This document shows positions 1 through 8,875 of a stretch of 10,000 nt of DNA, piece after piece. The DNA lies in the NCBI GenBank assembly GCA_002104895.1, contig MCFG01000263.1:85001-95000 (forward strand). The letters run 5' to 3'. Source of the stretch: Anaeromyces robustus. Taxonomy: Eukaryota > Neocallimastigomycota > Neocallimastigomycetes > Neocallimastigales > Neocallimastigaceae. The notes under the pieces are model-generated. The model was not told where the DNA came from. It did no database searches and saw nothing but the letters and a program-made list of their open reading frames with translations. Positions within the stretch are counted from its first letter, which is position 1. Each line of letters begins with the position of its first letter. The position numbers were made by a program, and so were the translations under genes.

Positions 1-447
1 TTTATTTATTTACATTTATTTATTTATATATATATTTATTTATTTATTTATTTATTTATTTATTAATTTATTTATTATATTATGATTATATATGATAATA
101 ATTAATAACAATGTGGAAATATAATAATTTCAACTAAATAATAAAGTCATGATTTGTTTATAATTTGTACAAAATAAAAAAAAACTTTTTTTTTTAAATC
201 AATTAATTTATTATTATATAAAATAATAAATAAAATTTTTTATTTTTATTTTTATTTTTTTTATTTATTTATTTTTTTCATTAGTTATATTAAATTTTTA
301 AAAAAGAAAAATATTTAATAAAAAATAATTCTTTAAAAAAAAAAAACGAAAAATAAAAAAATAAATTGTAACATTTAATAATTATTATATTACAATTTAA
401 ATATATGTATTTAATAATAATTTATTATTAATATATTAATAATATAG

Positions 448-518
448 TAATATTTAAATAATAATATATTAGTAATAATATATTAATACTATAATAATAT
501 TTAAATAATAATATATTA
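448..518. repeat. Short AT direct repeat, two copies
   Basis: A 24-base sequence beginning TAATATTTAAATAATAATAT occurs identically at 448-471 and 495-518, a 47-bp period, with partly similar TATTAATACTAT sequence around it. It looks like a local tandem duplication in simple-sequence DNA. No function is implied. Confidence 0.55.
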
Positions 519-884
519 ATACTATATAACTACTCAAAATTATATAACTAAAAAAACCACATTCAAAATAATATTTCATTTCAAATTTTTTTAATTATAA
601 ATCAATATAAAAAATTAATAATTAATTATTTTCAAGTGTTAAAGAATATTATATTTATTTTTTTTATTTTATTTATTATATTTAATCCATATTTTCATAG
701 ATATTTATATATAATTATTTCATTTATATATTTAAATATTTAAATATAAATATATTTGTAATAATTATATATTTAAATAAAACAATTATAGTTAATAAAA
801 GTAATAAAATTATTTGTACTACCTTTTAATAATATTTTATTATTTTTAAATTCTTTTTTTTAAAAAAAAAAAAAAAATAGGTAA

Positions 885-900
885 TTTTATTAACCAATAA
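885..900 (+). promoter_or_regulatory. Possible CCAAT-box element upstream of the membrane-protein gene
   Basis: The sequence TTTTATTAACCAATAA carries a CCAAT core on the coding strand, about 185 bp before the first ATG at 1086, within the usual range for a eukaryotic CCAAT box. The same 16 bases occur on the opposite strand at 3226-3241, which is notable in DNA with so little G and C. The promoter role is inference; it could equally be part of a dispersed repeat. Confidence 0.3.
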
Positions 901-1085
901 AAAAGAAGTCCTTAAAAAAAATAATAAAAATTTTAATTTATATAAAAATAGGATTATTATTATATAAATATATAATCATTTAATAATAATCTTTATTCAT
1001 TTATATTAATATATTATATATAATTAAATACATAATATATATAATACATTTATTATATATAATAAATATAAAATTATTATATAAT

Positions 1086-1823
1086 ATGAATTATATAAAT
1101 AGTATAAAAATTTCCCTATGTTTTCCCTTAAAGATTTTTTTTTTTTCATTAAAATATATATTTGAAATGGCAATGTTAAATATTAAAAATAATAACAAAC
1201 TATTTCATTTAATTATTTATTTAATTGTAGCTCTTCAAACTTTTGGATATGATGGATCTAAATTTGGAGTTTTTCACACTAATTATACTATAAAAGATAT
1301 AGAAAACTTCAAAGTGTAAGTACTTTTATATTCAAATAATTAAATAAAGTATAATAAATAAATATTTTTGTGGATAAAATAAAATAAATTTGACAAAATA
1401 ATTATTTCTATGGATGAGAAAAAAAAAATAAATTTGACAAAAAAAATATTTTTATGAATAAAAAGTTAAAAAATTGTAAATAAGTTTATGGATAAAAAAA
1501 ATAAATACTTTAAATAAAAAATAGTAAGATAGGAAATAAAACTAACTTATTTTATAGAAATATATAAAATATAATATATACATAAACTTATGTTTATATA
1601 TTAAGAGATATATAATAATAATAATAATAATAATATTAAAAAGAAAAAGAACAAATTATGATTACATGTAATAATTATCAATAAAATTATTATATATTAT
1701 AAAGATTTAATGAAGTATTTAATTTATATTATTATTATTATTATTATTATTATCATAATTTGTTCTTTTTCTTTTATTTCTTATTATTATTATTATCATA
1801 ATTTTTTTTCTTTTTTTCTTATT

Positions 1824-1855
<32 letters not shown>

Positions 1856-2550
1856 AAGTATTATTATATTTATTGATAAAATTATTAATTTTTATTATTT
1901 ATTTATTTATTACATATTCATTCAGAAACAATTCTTATCCTTGCCCAAATGAAAGTTCTTTTAATATAGCTGATAATTTCATTTCAAGAGAAGGTGAAGA
2001 ATTTACTACATGTGATTATCAATATTTATGTAATAAAAAAAATGAAAAATGTATTCTTTTTAACTCACCTAGTAGATTAGCCGAATATTCAAGCCAATAT
2101 GAAAATATAGTAAAAGGAAATGCTTACAATGATTTAGATGAAGAAAATAAAGAAATTATTTTAGTAAGTTGTAGTAAAGAACGTTTTAAAAGAAATAAAT
2201 GTTCAACAGATACTTGTACAAAAAATGAAGATTGTTTTTCGGATAATTGTGTTAATGGAGTTTGTATGACTAACAAAGAAAATCCTATTTATCTTTGCGG
2301 ACCAGTAAAAGAAAATTCAGAAATTAAAGTTAAATGTTTATTATCATTTGAAGAAAAATGTAATGAAAATAAAGATTGTGCTGATAACGCAAATTGTACA
2401 AAGGATAAATTATGTGTCATAGAAAAAGAACCTGAAAGCTATCCTGAAAAAAGTTCTATATTTATTGTTATTTTTGCAATTCTTATTATACTTGCCCTTA
2501 TTTTTGTAGCATTTAAATTTTTCCAATGGAAAAAACATGCCAATAATTAA
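1086..2550 (+). CDS. Cysteine-rich type I membrane protein, two exons (1086-1315 joined to 1926-2550)
   Basis: Exon 1 ends at a GTAAGT donor (1316-1321) after two bases of a Val codon. Exon 2 begins after the CAG acceptor ending at 1925, and its first base completes that codon, giving 284 residues with no stop. A second ATG at 1167 (Met28) has G at -3 and G at +4 and starts a better signal peptide: Lys/Asn-rich n-region, hydrophobic core LIIYLIVAL, likely cleavage near residues 53-55. It may be the true start, giving 257 residues. The ectodomain has 16 Cys (83, 106, 112, 119, 159, 169, 174, 180, 185, 190, 201, 214, 222, 228, 234, 240) and N-glycosylation sequons at Asn66, 78, 85 and 233. Two modules repeat the spacing C-x5-C-x4/5-C-x4/5-C (Cys174-190 and Cys222-240), resembling dickkopf/EB-like disulfide modules. 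One membrane helix (about 255-273) precedes a short basic tail, FKFFQWKKHANN. I infer a surface or secretory-pathway protein anchored by its C-terminus. The ligand is unknown and I do not recognise a named family. Confidence 0.85.
1360..1500 (+). repeat. Degenerate intronic minisatellite, about 44-bp unit
   Basis: Units of the form ATTTnTATGGATAAAA followed by an A-rich stretch recur about four times. The segment ATAAATTTGACAAAA is exact at 1384-1398 and 1428-1442. The third and fourth units, starting near 1448 and 1484, are more diverged (TATGAATAAA, TATGGATAAA). Confidence 0.55.
1613..1800. repeat. Intronic inverted repeat (foldback) with TAA/TTA arms
   Basis: Bases 1639-1662, containing AGAACAAATTATGAT, are the exact reverse complement of 1752-1775 (24 bases). 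The flanking TAA array on the left (about 1613-1637) faces a TTA array on the right (about 1776-1800), extending the pairing with mismatches to arms of nearly 50 bp around a loop of about 90 bp. A degenerate further copy follows at about 1795-1821, and another copy lies beyond the gene at 2765-2788. In the pre-mRNA this would form a long hairpin. Confidence 0.6.
1825..1854 (+). repeat. (TTG)10 microsatellite in the intron
   Basis: Ten consecutive TTG triplets are seen here, directly before a GTAAGT-like sequence. It is the only simple repeat in the left half of the window carrying regular G. It lies inside the intron, so the valine run it would encode is not considered real. Confidence 0.85.
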
Positions 2551-2764
2551 AAATAATAATATATAATAAATGAAAAAAAAAAAGTAGTAATAAAAAAAAA
2601 TAAACTAAAACTAATAAATACTGAATTAAAAAAAAAATTAAAATAAAAATAATTATAATAATAACAACAATACAAACAATAATAATAAAATAGTAATAAG
2701 AAAAAGAATAAGAAAAAAAAAAGAAAAACAATAAATTATAATAATAAGAAGAAGAAAAAAAGAA

Positions 2765-2788
2765 GAAAAAAAACAAATTATGATAATA
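2765..2788 (+). repeat. Dispersed copy of the intronic AACAAATTATGATAATA motif
   Basis: These 24 bases match the reverse complement of the right arm of the intronic foldback (1748-1771 region) with one mismatch, sharing AACAAATTATGATAATA. The copy lies about 215 bp after the stop codon, at the end of an A-rich tract of AAT, AAG and AAAAAGAA units (2570-2770). It suggests a short mobile or duplicated motif linked to TAA arrays. Confidence 0.45.
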
Positions 2789-3039
2789 CTATTAACTTAA
2801 GATAAATTGCTATTATGTAAAATATATTTTTAATTATCAAGTTAAAGAAAATTAAAAATAAAACATTTTTTTAAATATATAATATATATATATAATAAAA
2901 ATTAATATCAATATTAGTATATAAGATATGTCAATTAAAAATATCTTAAATTCAAATAATTATATATATATATATTCAGATATAGAAGAATTATATTTCA
3001 ATATAATTATATATCATAGTAATAAATAAATGATAAAGA

Positions 3040-3200
3040 ATAAATAAATAAATAAATAAATAATAGAAAATAAATAAATAATTAATTAAAAAAATAAAAA
3101 AATAAATAAAAAAATAAATAAATAAATAAATATAAATAAATAAATAATAGAAAATAAATAATTAATTAATTAAAAAAATAAAAAAATAATAAAAAAAAAT
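3040..3200. repeat. 84-bp tandem duplication in (AAAT)n DNA
   Basis: A block containing TAATAGAAAATAAATA then AATTAATTAAAAAAATAAAA occurs at 3061 and again at 3145 with small length changes in the AAAT runs. This is a local duplication in simple-sequence DNA. Confidence 0.6.
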
Positions 3201-3504
3201 AAAAAAAAAAGTTTTCTATAAATTATTATTGGTTAATAAAAATATATATTTTAATATAATAAAATGATGTATAAAAATAAAAACTATTAAATCAAATAGC
3301 CTAAATTTTATAACATTTAATAAATATATTTTATATTATATATTTTATATATTTTATATATTATTTATAATAAAATATATATAAAAAAAATTAATCCATT
3401 TATTTAATTATTATATTTATAATTCTTTTTTGTAACAAAAAATAAAATACAAATTAAAAAAAAAAATTAATAAATAATTAATAAATAAACAAATAAAAAT
3501 ATTA

Positions 3505-3825
3505 TGAAATTAAGTTATGGAAAATTTTTTCTATTACCATAAAAAGAAAAAAATTGGAATTTTTCTTTTTTACTTTGAATGAAAAAGAATATTAAAATTT
3601 AATTGCATTGAAAAATTTTTATGTATAACCACAACCAAAAAAAAGAAAAAAAAAAAAAGAGAATGTTTTTTTTATTTAAATGAAAGAATATTAAAATTTA
3701 ATTACATTATTACATTGAGAATTTTATATATATTACCTTAATACCTACAAAAAAAATAATAAAAAAATAAAAAAAAAGGGAAAAGGAAAAAAAATTTATG
3801 AAAGAATATTGATTTAATTTCCTAT
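3505..3825 (+). repeat. Three imperfect repeats of about 100-118 bp
   Basis: The marker AATGAAARAATATTAAAATT recurs at 3578 and 3679, and a diverged form TATGAAAGAATATTGATTTA at 3797. In each unit the marker follows an A/G-rich run, and a segment with ATTACC or TATAACC lies between. The first partial unit may begin near 3505 (TTATGAAATTAAG). Order and spacing suggest old tandem duplication. No coding potential was seen. Confidence 0.45.
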
Positions 3826-4287
3826 AACATTTAATTATTAAGAAATTTCAAAATAAATTAACTTTTAATTTTAATATTTTAATATTTAATGTTTTTATTA
3901 AAATCTTATATCAATAATAAATATATTTAATAATAAAAATATATAATTATTTTTATCTATCCACATAAAAATTTATATTTAATATCACCATATTCTAATA
4001 TATTTTAATACATAATTTTTTTTTAAAAAAAATAATTATATTATAAAATGAGAATAAAACTAAAAAAAAAAAAATTAAAATAATAAATAATATTGTTTTA
4101 TATATTTTGTTATTATTTATTTTAATTATATTTTGACAAAATGATATTAAGATTAAGATACATGGAAAATTTTTAAAAAATAAAAAATTTATATTTAAAA
4201 AAGAAATACAATATAAAATAAAAAAGTATATTTAAAAAAAAAAGTTAAATTAACTTTTTCTTTTTAATTATAAATATATTAATTTTT

Positions 4288-4407
4288 AAGTTTAATGTAA
4301 CATCAAAAAAAAATAATAAAAAAAAAAAACATAATAAATATAAATTAATTTTAATTAATATTTAATTTTTTTTTTTTATTTTTTTTTTTTGATGTTACAT
4401 TAAACTT
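4288..4407. repeat. 120-bp foldback element (perfect hairpin ends, A/T-run arms)
   Basis: AAGTTTAATGTAACATC at 4288-4304 is the exact reverse complement of GATGTTACATTAAACTT at 4391-4407. Inside these ends an A-run interrupted by T (4305-4329) faces a T-run interrupted by A (4366-4390), so each arm is about 42 bp around a loop of about 36 bp. The outer 17 bp are not simple sequence, so chance is unlikely. I see no convincing target-site duplication. It could be a tiny foldback or MITE-like element, or the DNA form of a hairpin RNA. Confidence 0.6.
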
Positions 4408-4604
4408 TAAGGATTTTAATGACCATTTTATTTAATTTAATTTTGGAATTTTAATATAATAAAATAAAAGAGATATAGGTAAAAATAGAGTAAAAAAACT
4501 ATATATATATATATATGAAAATATATATATATAAAAAAAATTTGATAAAAAAATCAAGTGTTCATATATAATATATATAAAATATATATAAATATAAAAT
4601 TAGA

Positions 4605-4760
4605 AAATTTTTTCTTGTGAAACTATTCAAAGAGTAGTACAACAAAATTTTATAATATAATAATATTTCAAAATATTTTCATTATACAACTCACAAGGGT
4701 TGCACAATATAATGATATGTTGTGTAACCAAAGAGTTATTTACCTGATCTGCAATAATAA
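4605..4760. other. Higher-complexity island with two potential RNA hairpins
   Basis: This is the only part of the 3-kb gap with mixed base composition. Two short stem-loops can be drawn on the plus strand. The first is ACTATT (4622-4627) with AGTAGT (4633-4638) around CAAAG. The second is GGTTGCACAA (4698-4707) with TTGTGTAACC (4720-4729), ten pairs including one G-U, around a 12-base loop. On the minus strand the island is open for about 45 codons before a stop, but that translation (including LVTQHIIILCNPCEL) resembles nothing I recognise. It could be a small structured RNA, a splice relic of a lost gene, or decayed coding DNA. Confidence 0.35.
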
Positions 4761-5513
4761 TATATTACAATACGTAATTATCTAATTATAAATGTAAATT
4801 CTTATAACAACAACAACAACAAATACATACATGGACAAAAAATTAAATAAATAGATATCCATATATATATAATGTTAATAAAAAAATTTACATAAAAGAA
4901 TTTAAACTAATAATAATATATATAATATATTTATACAATGAAAATAAAAAATTTTTTAATAATAGTAGAAAATAAATAAAAATTATAATCCTAAGACCAT
5001 AAAATATATATTAATTAACACTATTAAGAAAAAAAATAATATTTTCATCTTTAGTATTATATATATATTAGTAAAAAAATAAAAAATAAAAATTATATAT
5101 ATCTAAATAAATAAATAAATATATCTAAATTAACTTTTATATTTTTTAAGTTGACTTTTTATTATATATATATATAATTAATAATAAATAAATTTTTCAT
5201 TATTCAAAAAATTCTTATTTATAATATATAAAAATAAAAGTTAAAAAAATATTATATATAAAAAATATATAAAGTTATCTATATTCATTCATTTAAAAAC
5301 ATAAATAAATAAATAAATAAATAAATTAATAAAAAGTAATATTATATAATAAAAAATATATAATAATCTATAAACTTGTTGAAAATGTAAATTATATAAA
5401 TATAAATAAAAATTATTACTTAACAATATTCTTAAATATTATAAAGATAATAATAAAAAATTTACATCGTATATATATAGAATATGAAAAATAAATAAAT
5501 AAATAAATAAAAA

Positions 5514-6506
<993 letters not shown>

Positions 6507-6508
<2 letters not shown>

Positions 6509-6830
6509 TTTAGTGATACATGATACTGAAGGATTTAGTACAGAGACAAAGAATAGAGAAGGTAAATATGATTTTGAATTCAATAATATTCATAAAAATA
6601 ACAAATACATTATAATTGAAGTTAAAGTTTCTTTATTTGAAAAAAGAAAAAGAAAATAAAAAAAATGGATGAAAATGCATCTAAAAATTGTAATAAATTA
6701 TGTAAAGAAGCTATCAAGCAAATTGAAAATAGAAATTATATTTTTAAATATAAAAAAAAGGTTATAAAAATATTGTAAAAATATAGTAATGTTTTTGATA
6801 AAAGAAAAAGTGATGTAACAATGAAAATAA
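6507..6830 (+). pseudogene. PD-(D/E)XK nuclease relic (C-terminus of AAA-ATPase-like/PDDEXK_9 type protein)
   Basis: The first fragment (6507-6656) contains NREGKYDF, with the motif Asp at 6570-6572, followed 15 codons later by IIIEVKV, whose E-V-K lies at 6618-6626. This is the spacing of the D...ExK nuclease core. A stop at 6657-6659 is followed in another frame from ATG 6665 by DENASKNCNKLCKEAIKQIE and NRNYIFKYKKK, the helix typical of this family (many Glu, Lys and Gln in the pattern EAxxQIExKxY). Two more shifts near 6770 and 6780 lead to KGYKNIVK and KYSNVFDKRKSDVTM, the last strand of the domain. At least three frame breaks and no upstream ATPase part show a dead, 5'-truncated copy. 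It starts almost at the base where the opposite-strand NRPS relic begins. The family name (PF08011, with AAA-ATPase-like PF09820) is from memory of the motif pattern, not a search. Confidence 0.75.
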
Positions 6831-6884
6831 ATGATGGTATAGTAATAAGTTATTCTGATAGTAATAAAAAAATAAAAAATATAA

Positions 6885-6914
6885 AAATGAAAATAATAAT
6901 AATAACAATAAAAA

Positions 6915-6973
<59 letters not shown>

Positions 6974-7190
6974 TAATAATAATAACAATAATAATAATAA
7001 TAATAATAATAATGGAAATAATAAAAAAAAGAAAATAAATACAATTAAAACCATAAAAATGTTAATAAAAAGAAAAGATATAATAATAATAATGATAATA
7101 ATAATAATGAAAATACTAATAAAAAAGGAAAAATAATTATGATGAAATGGAAATAAGCAATCACAATGATATTGATAGTAATTATAATAA
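6885..7190 (+). repeat. AAT/AAC microsatellite and asparagine-type low-complexity tract
   Basis: An AAT array interrupted by AAC runs from about 6921 to 7013, with more AAT/GAT units at 7080-7110. On the plus strand, frames through it encode Asn runs and then pieces such as ENTNKKGK and, after a one-base shift, NNYDEMEISNHNDIDSNYNN (to 7190). This looks like the decayed Asn-rich part of a protein, either a tail on the nuclease relic or a separate fragment. The long Tyr/Leu/Ile runs that open on the minus strand are by-products of the repeat. Confidence 0.6.
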
Positions 7191-7237
7191 TTTTTTTTTT
7201 TTTTTTTATGGCACACAATTTGTACGTCAACTTTATT
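7191..7237 (-). terminator. Polyadenylation signal and poly(A) tail of the retrotransposon
   Basis: On the minus strand, AATAAAG is followed 24 bases later by 17 consecutive A residues (plus-strand T-run 7191-7207), with TTGACGTACAAATTGTGTGCC in between, unusually mixed for this window. Spacing is normal for cleavage and polyadenylation, so the genomic copy appears to come from a polyadenylated RNA. Confidence 0.7.
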
Positions 7238-7438
7238 GAATTTAAATATTAAAATACATGAATCATAAAAAAAACACATAATGAAAAAAAATGATACTAC
7301 TAAAAAAATAAAAACCAGTAATATATTATAGATAATAATAAATAATACTGGAGGGAAAAAAAATAGTATAATAATATTTAAAAACAATAAATCCATACAA
7401 GCCCTTAATTCTAAATATAGAATTAAAGTAAAATTGAT

Positions 7439-8875
7439 CTATCCTATTCCACTAGGGTCGGAAATAGGATCGGCATTTGCCCTACTAGGCTGTCCTACTG
7501 TGTTATCAGCATTGACGTTCCTGGAGAGGTTGGTTTTAAATTTATTGAACAATATATGTTGTCTTTTACAGACAACAGGCATGATATCATTCAATAGAGC
7601 CGCAGATCGCAACAAGAGTGGGGATTTTGAATAAGTACCAGACTCAGTCTGACACTTAAACAAACATTCCCATTCCATTTTGTATGGACTATTGTTAATT
7701 CTATCACTAAAACCATAATCCCTTCCACCAATTAAAAAAATATAAATACTATACCTATTAACTATTTTTTTATTACCTAATATATCTATATTACTAATAC
7801 AATTAAACCTCATATTATTACTATTTTTATAACCCTTAACAATACTATTAATTCTATTATCTACGCTAGGGTTATTACTGGTCCTAACTAAACTATTAAA
7901 AAGACTATCTAAAAAATAAAAAAAATTTCTATCTAGATCAGAGAAGTGATCAATACGAAGATTTTTAAATAAGAAACAATTTATAAACCAATGATCAATT
8001 CTCTGATAACTGTCACAATGGAAACAACATGAACAACAATTAGGACAAGAATTATTAATCATTTTTGCAGCTTTAGCAACTCTAGCATCGATTTTATATC
8101 CACATCTTGCCCTAAGTATCCACCTAAAACCTTTGCTATATTCAGGATATTCTAGATTAAGTTTTAAGAAATTCCTTGATTCTTCAAATTTGTACATTTT
8201 ATAAGTTTTAGCTTTAATTGATTTATCACTGTTCATGTCTCTGTCCCAAAAGAATTCTATAATTTCTTTAGATGAGGATGAAATATTGTTTAATTTATCA
8301 TTTAATATTTTACTTTCTTTGTCCCAAGTCCATTTTCTTGTTGTAGCAACATTATTAACTATCTTAGAGATAATGCAGTTGGAGTCCTTCCACTTATTAA
8401 AACATCTAACCTGAGCTAAAGCACATTTACCAGAAAGTGGAGGAATATTGAGTTCTTTTGAGATGCAATAAATAGAAACAAAAGAATTAGGTTTCGAGTA
8501 GCCTAAAATCCAATAAAAACCTTTGTTAATAATTGTTTGTGTAGAACTAGTATTGTTTTTGTTAGAACCAAGCAAAGGAGCGTAATAGGAAACTTGTCCA
8601 ATAACTTTTGCAGAGAATAAAGTTCTTTTAAGAGGAATAGGAATCAGATCATTTTTTAAAAAACCTTGAATTGAAAACAAAGCCTTACTAACTTTATTTC
8701 TCATTTTACTAATAACGAATTTTAAATCTAGAGATTTGTGAAAGGGAACACCAAGGTAAGTATAACAATCTGTTTTAGGGATTGGGATTCCTGTTAAATA
8801 AAAGGTAGGGTCTTCTCTAAGAATATATTCCGAATTTTCATGTCTAACAGCACCTCTAAAAATTTTTTTTTGGAA
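7439..8875 (-). CDS. Reverse transcriptase C-terminal fragment with CCHC zinc motif (LINE ORF2 type), 5' partial
   Basis: The frame is open for 478 codons from 8875 to TAG at 7439-7441, without a stop or frameshift. It has no native start; the ATG at 8704 is internal. The first residues contain FYLTGIPIPKTDCYTYLGVPF, matching the end of the RT thumb region where non-LTR RTs have a Y-x-YLG motif. Then come the connector (VISKMRNKVSKAL, VSYYAPLLG, FYWILGYS) and, in a Cys-rich stretch, C-x2-C-x7-H-x4-C (CFHC to HWFINC, about 8026 to 7976), the zinc knuckle found downstream of the RT in many LINEs. The last 170 residues, including ECLFKCQTESGTYSKSPLLL, are not recognised. The catalytic FADD box and any endonuclease are missing, so it cannot move by itself. 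The clean frame suggests a young insertion. Confidence 0.8.
   Translation of the reverse strand, partial: FQKKIFRGAVRHENSEYILREDPTFYLTGIPIPKTDCYTYLGVPFHKSLDLKFVISKMRNKVSKALFSIQGFLKNDLIPIPLKRTLFSAKVIGQVSYYAPLLGSNKNNTSSTQTIINKGFYWILGYSKPNSFVSIYCISKELNIPPLSGKCALAQVRCFNKWKDSNCIISKIVNNVATTRKWTWDKESKILNDKLNNISSSSKEIIEFFWDRDMNSDKSIKAKTYKMYKFEESRNFLKLNLEYPEYSKGFRWILRARCGYKIDARVAKAAKMINNSCPNCCSCCFHCDSYQRIDHWFINCFLFKNLRIDHFSDLDRNFFYFLDSLFNSLVRTSNNPSVDNRINSIVKGYKNSNNMRFNCISNIDILGNKKIVNRYSIYIFLIGGRDYGFSDRINNSPYKMEWECLFKCQTESGTYSKSPLLLRSAALLNDIMPVVCKRQHILFNKFKTNLSRNVNADNTVGQPSRANADPISDPSGIG

Larger units (their letters stand above)
1..1085. other. AT-rich intergenic region, no gene recognised
   Basis: This stretch is almost only A and T, with TTTA/TTTAT arrays at 1-75, long A and T runs, and no open frame with protein-like composition on either strand. 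It contains the 5' flank and presumably the promoter and 5' UTR of the gene starting at 1086. The only non-trivial sites I can point to are a 24-base duplication at 448-518 and a CCAAT-type motif at 885-900. Confidence 0.7.
1316..1925 (+). other. Intron of the cysteine-rich membrane-protein gene
   Basis: The interval starts GTAAGT and ends TTCATTCAG after a T-rich tract, and removing it joins the two coding exons in phase (GT + A = Val). At 610 bp it is filled with simple repeats: a degenerate minisatellite, an inverted repeat with TAA/TTA arms, and a (TTG)10 array. A second donor-like GTAAGT lies at 1854-1859, just after the TTG array. Using it with the same acceptor would need an extra internal exon whose phase does not match the frame seen there, so a single intron is the simpler reading. 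Confidence 0.75.
2551..5513. other. Long AT-rich intergenic region with repeats, no gene recognised
   Basis: The region follows the TAA stop at 2548-2550. An AATAAA at 2565-2570 could serve as the polyadenylation signal of the upstream gene, although this hexamer is cheap in such DNA. I translated the richer segments and found no stretch resembling a known family. Entries below list what stands out: A-rich repeats next to the gene, an 84-bp tandem duplication, three imperfect units of about 100 bp, a foldback at 4288-4407, and a less biased island at 4605-4760. Confidence 0.65.
7191..8875 (-). mobile_element. 5'-truncated LINE-type (non-LTR) retrotransposon with poly(A) tail
   Basis: The element reads on the minus strand. 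A reverse-transcriptase C-terminal open frame (8875 to 7439) is followed by about 230 bp of 3' UTR, an AATAAA signal (7232-7237) and 17 A residues (T-run at 7191-7207). Base composition is clearly less AT-biased than the surroundings, which supports transfer into this site. The 5' end is lost: the catalytic part of the RT and any endonuclease are absent, and ankyrin-like sequence starts at about 8870. 5' truncation with an A tail is the usual product of target-primed reverse transcription. A possible target duplication is AATTTTTTTTT (7189-7199 and 8861-8871), but it is low complexity and unreliable. Clade (L1-like, Tad or other) cannot be fixed from this part; no RNase H motif was seen. Confidence 0.8.

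Noticed and set aside
1854-1925. Second, short intron using the GTAAGT at 1854
   Set aside because: It would need an extra internal exon made of TTG/TTA repeats, and its phase does not fit exon 2. The single 610-bp intron keeps the frame.
1710-1952. Open frame with Ile, Tyr and Val runs
   Set aside because: It reads the intron's TTA and TTG arrays and overlaps the real exon 2 in another frame.
2513-2776. Minus-strand open frame rich in Phe, Tyr and Ile
   Set aside because: It is the complement of A-rich repeats after the gene and has no protein-like composition.
4605-4760. tRNA, 5S rRNA or C/D snoRNA gene
   Set aside because: No cloverleaf or A/B boxes were found. CTGA occurs at about 4744 but no matching C box is placed correctly, so only an unassigned island is reported.
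6921-7013. Regular repeats as a CRISPR-like array
   Set aside because: It is a trinucleotide AAT/AAC microsatellite with no separate spacers.
6698-7396. Minus-strand open frame of 232 codons, mostly Leu, Ile, Tyr and Phe runs
   Set aside because: It is the complement of AAT/AAC arrays and of the nuclease relic and 3' UTR. Composition is pure simple repeat and no domain is seen. The shorter minus-strand frames at 6850-7044 and 7045-7230 fail for the same reason.
7434-7634. Plus-strand 66-codon open frame
   Set aside because: It lies antisense to the reverse-transcriptase frame, which has clear family motifs.
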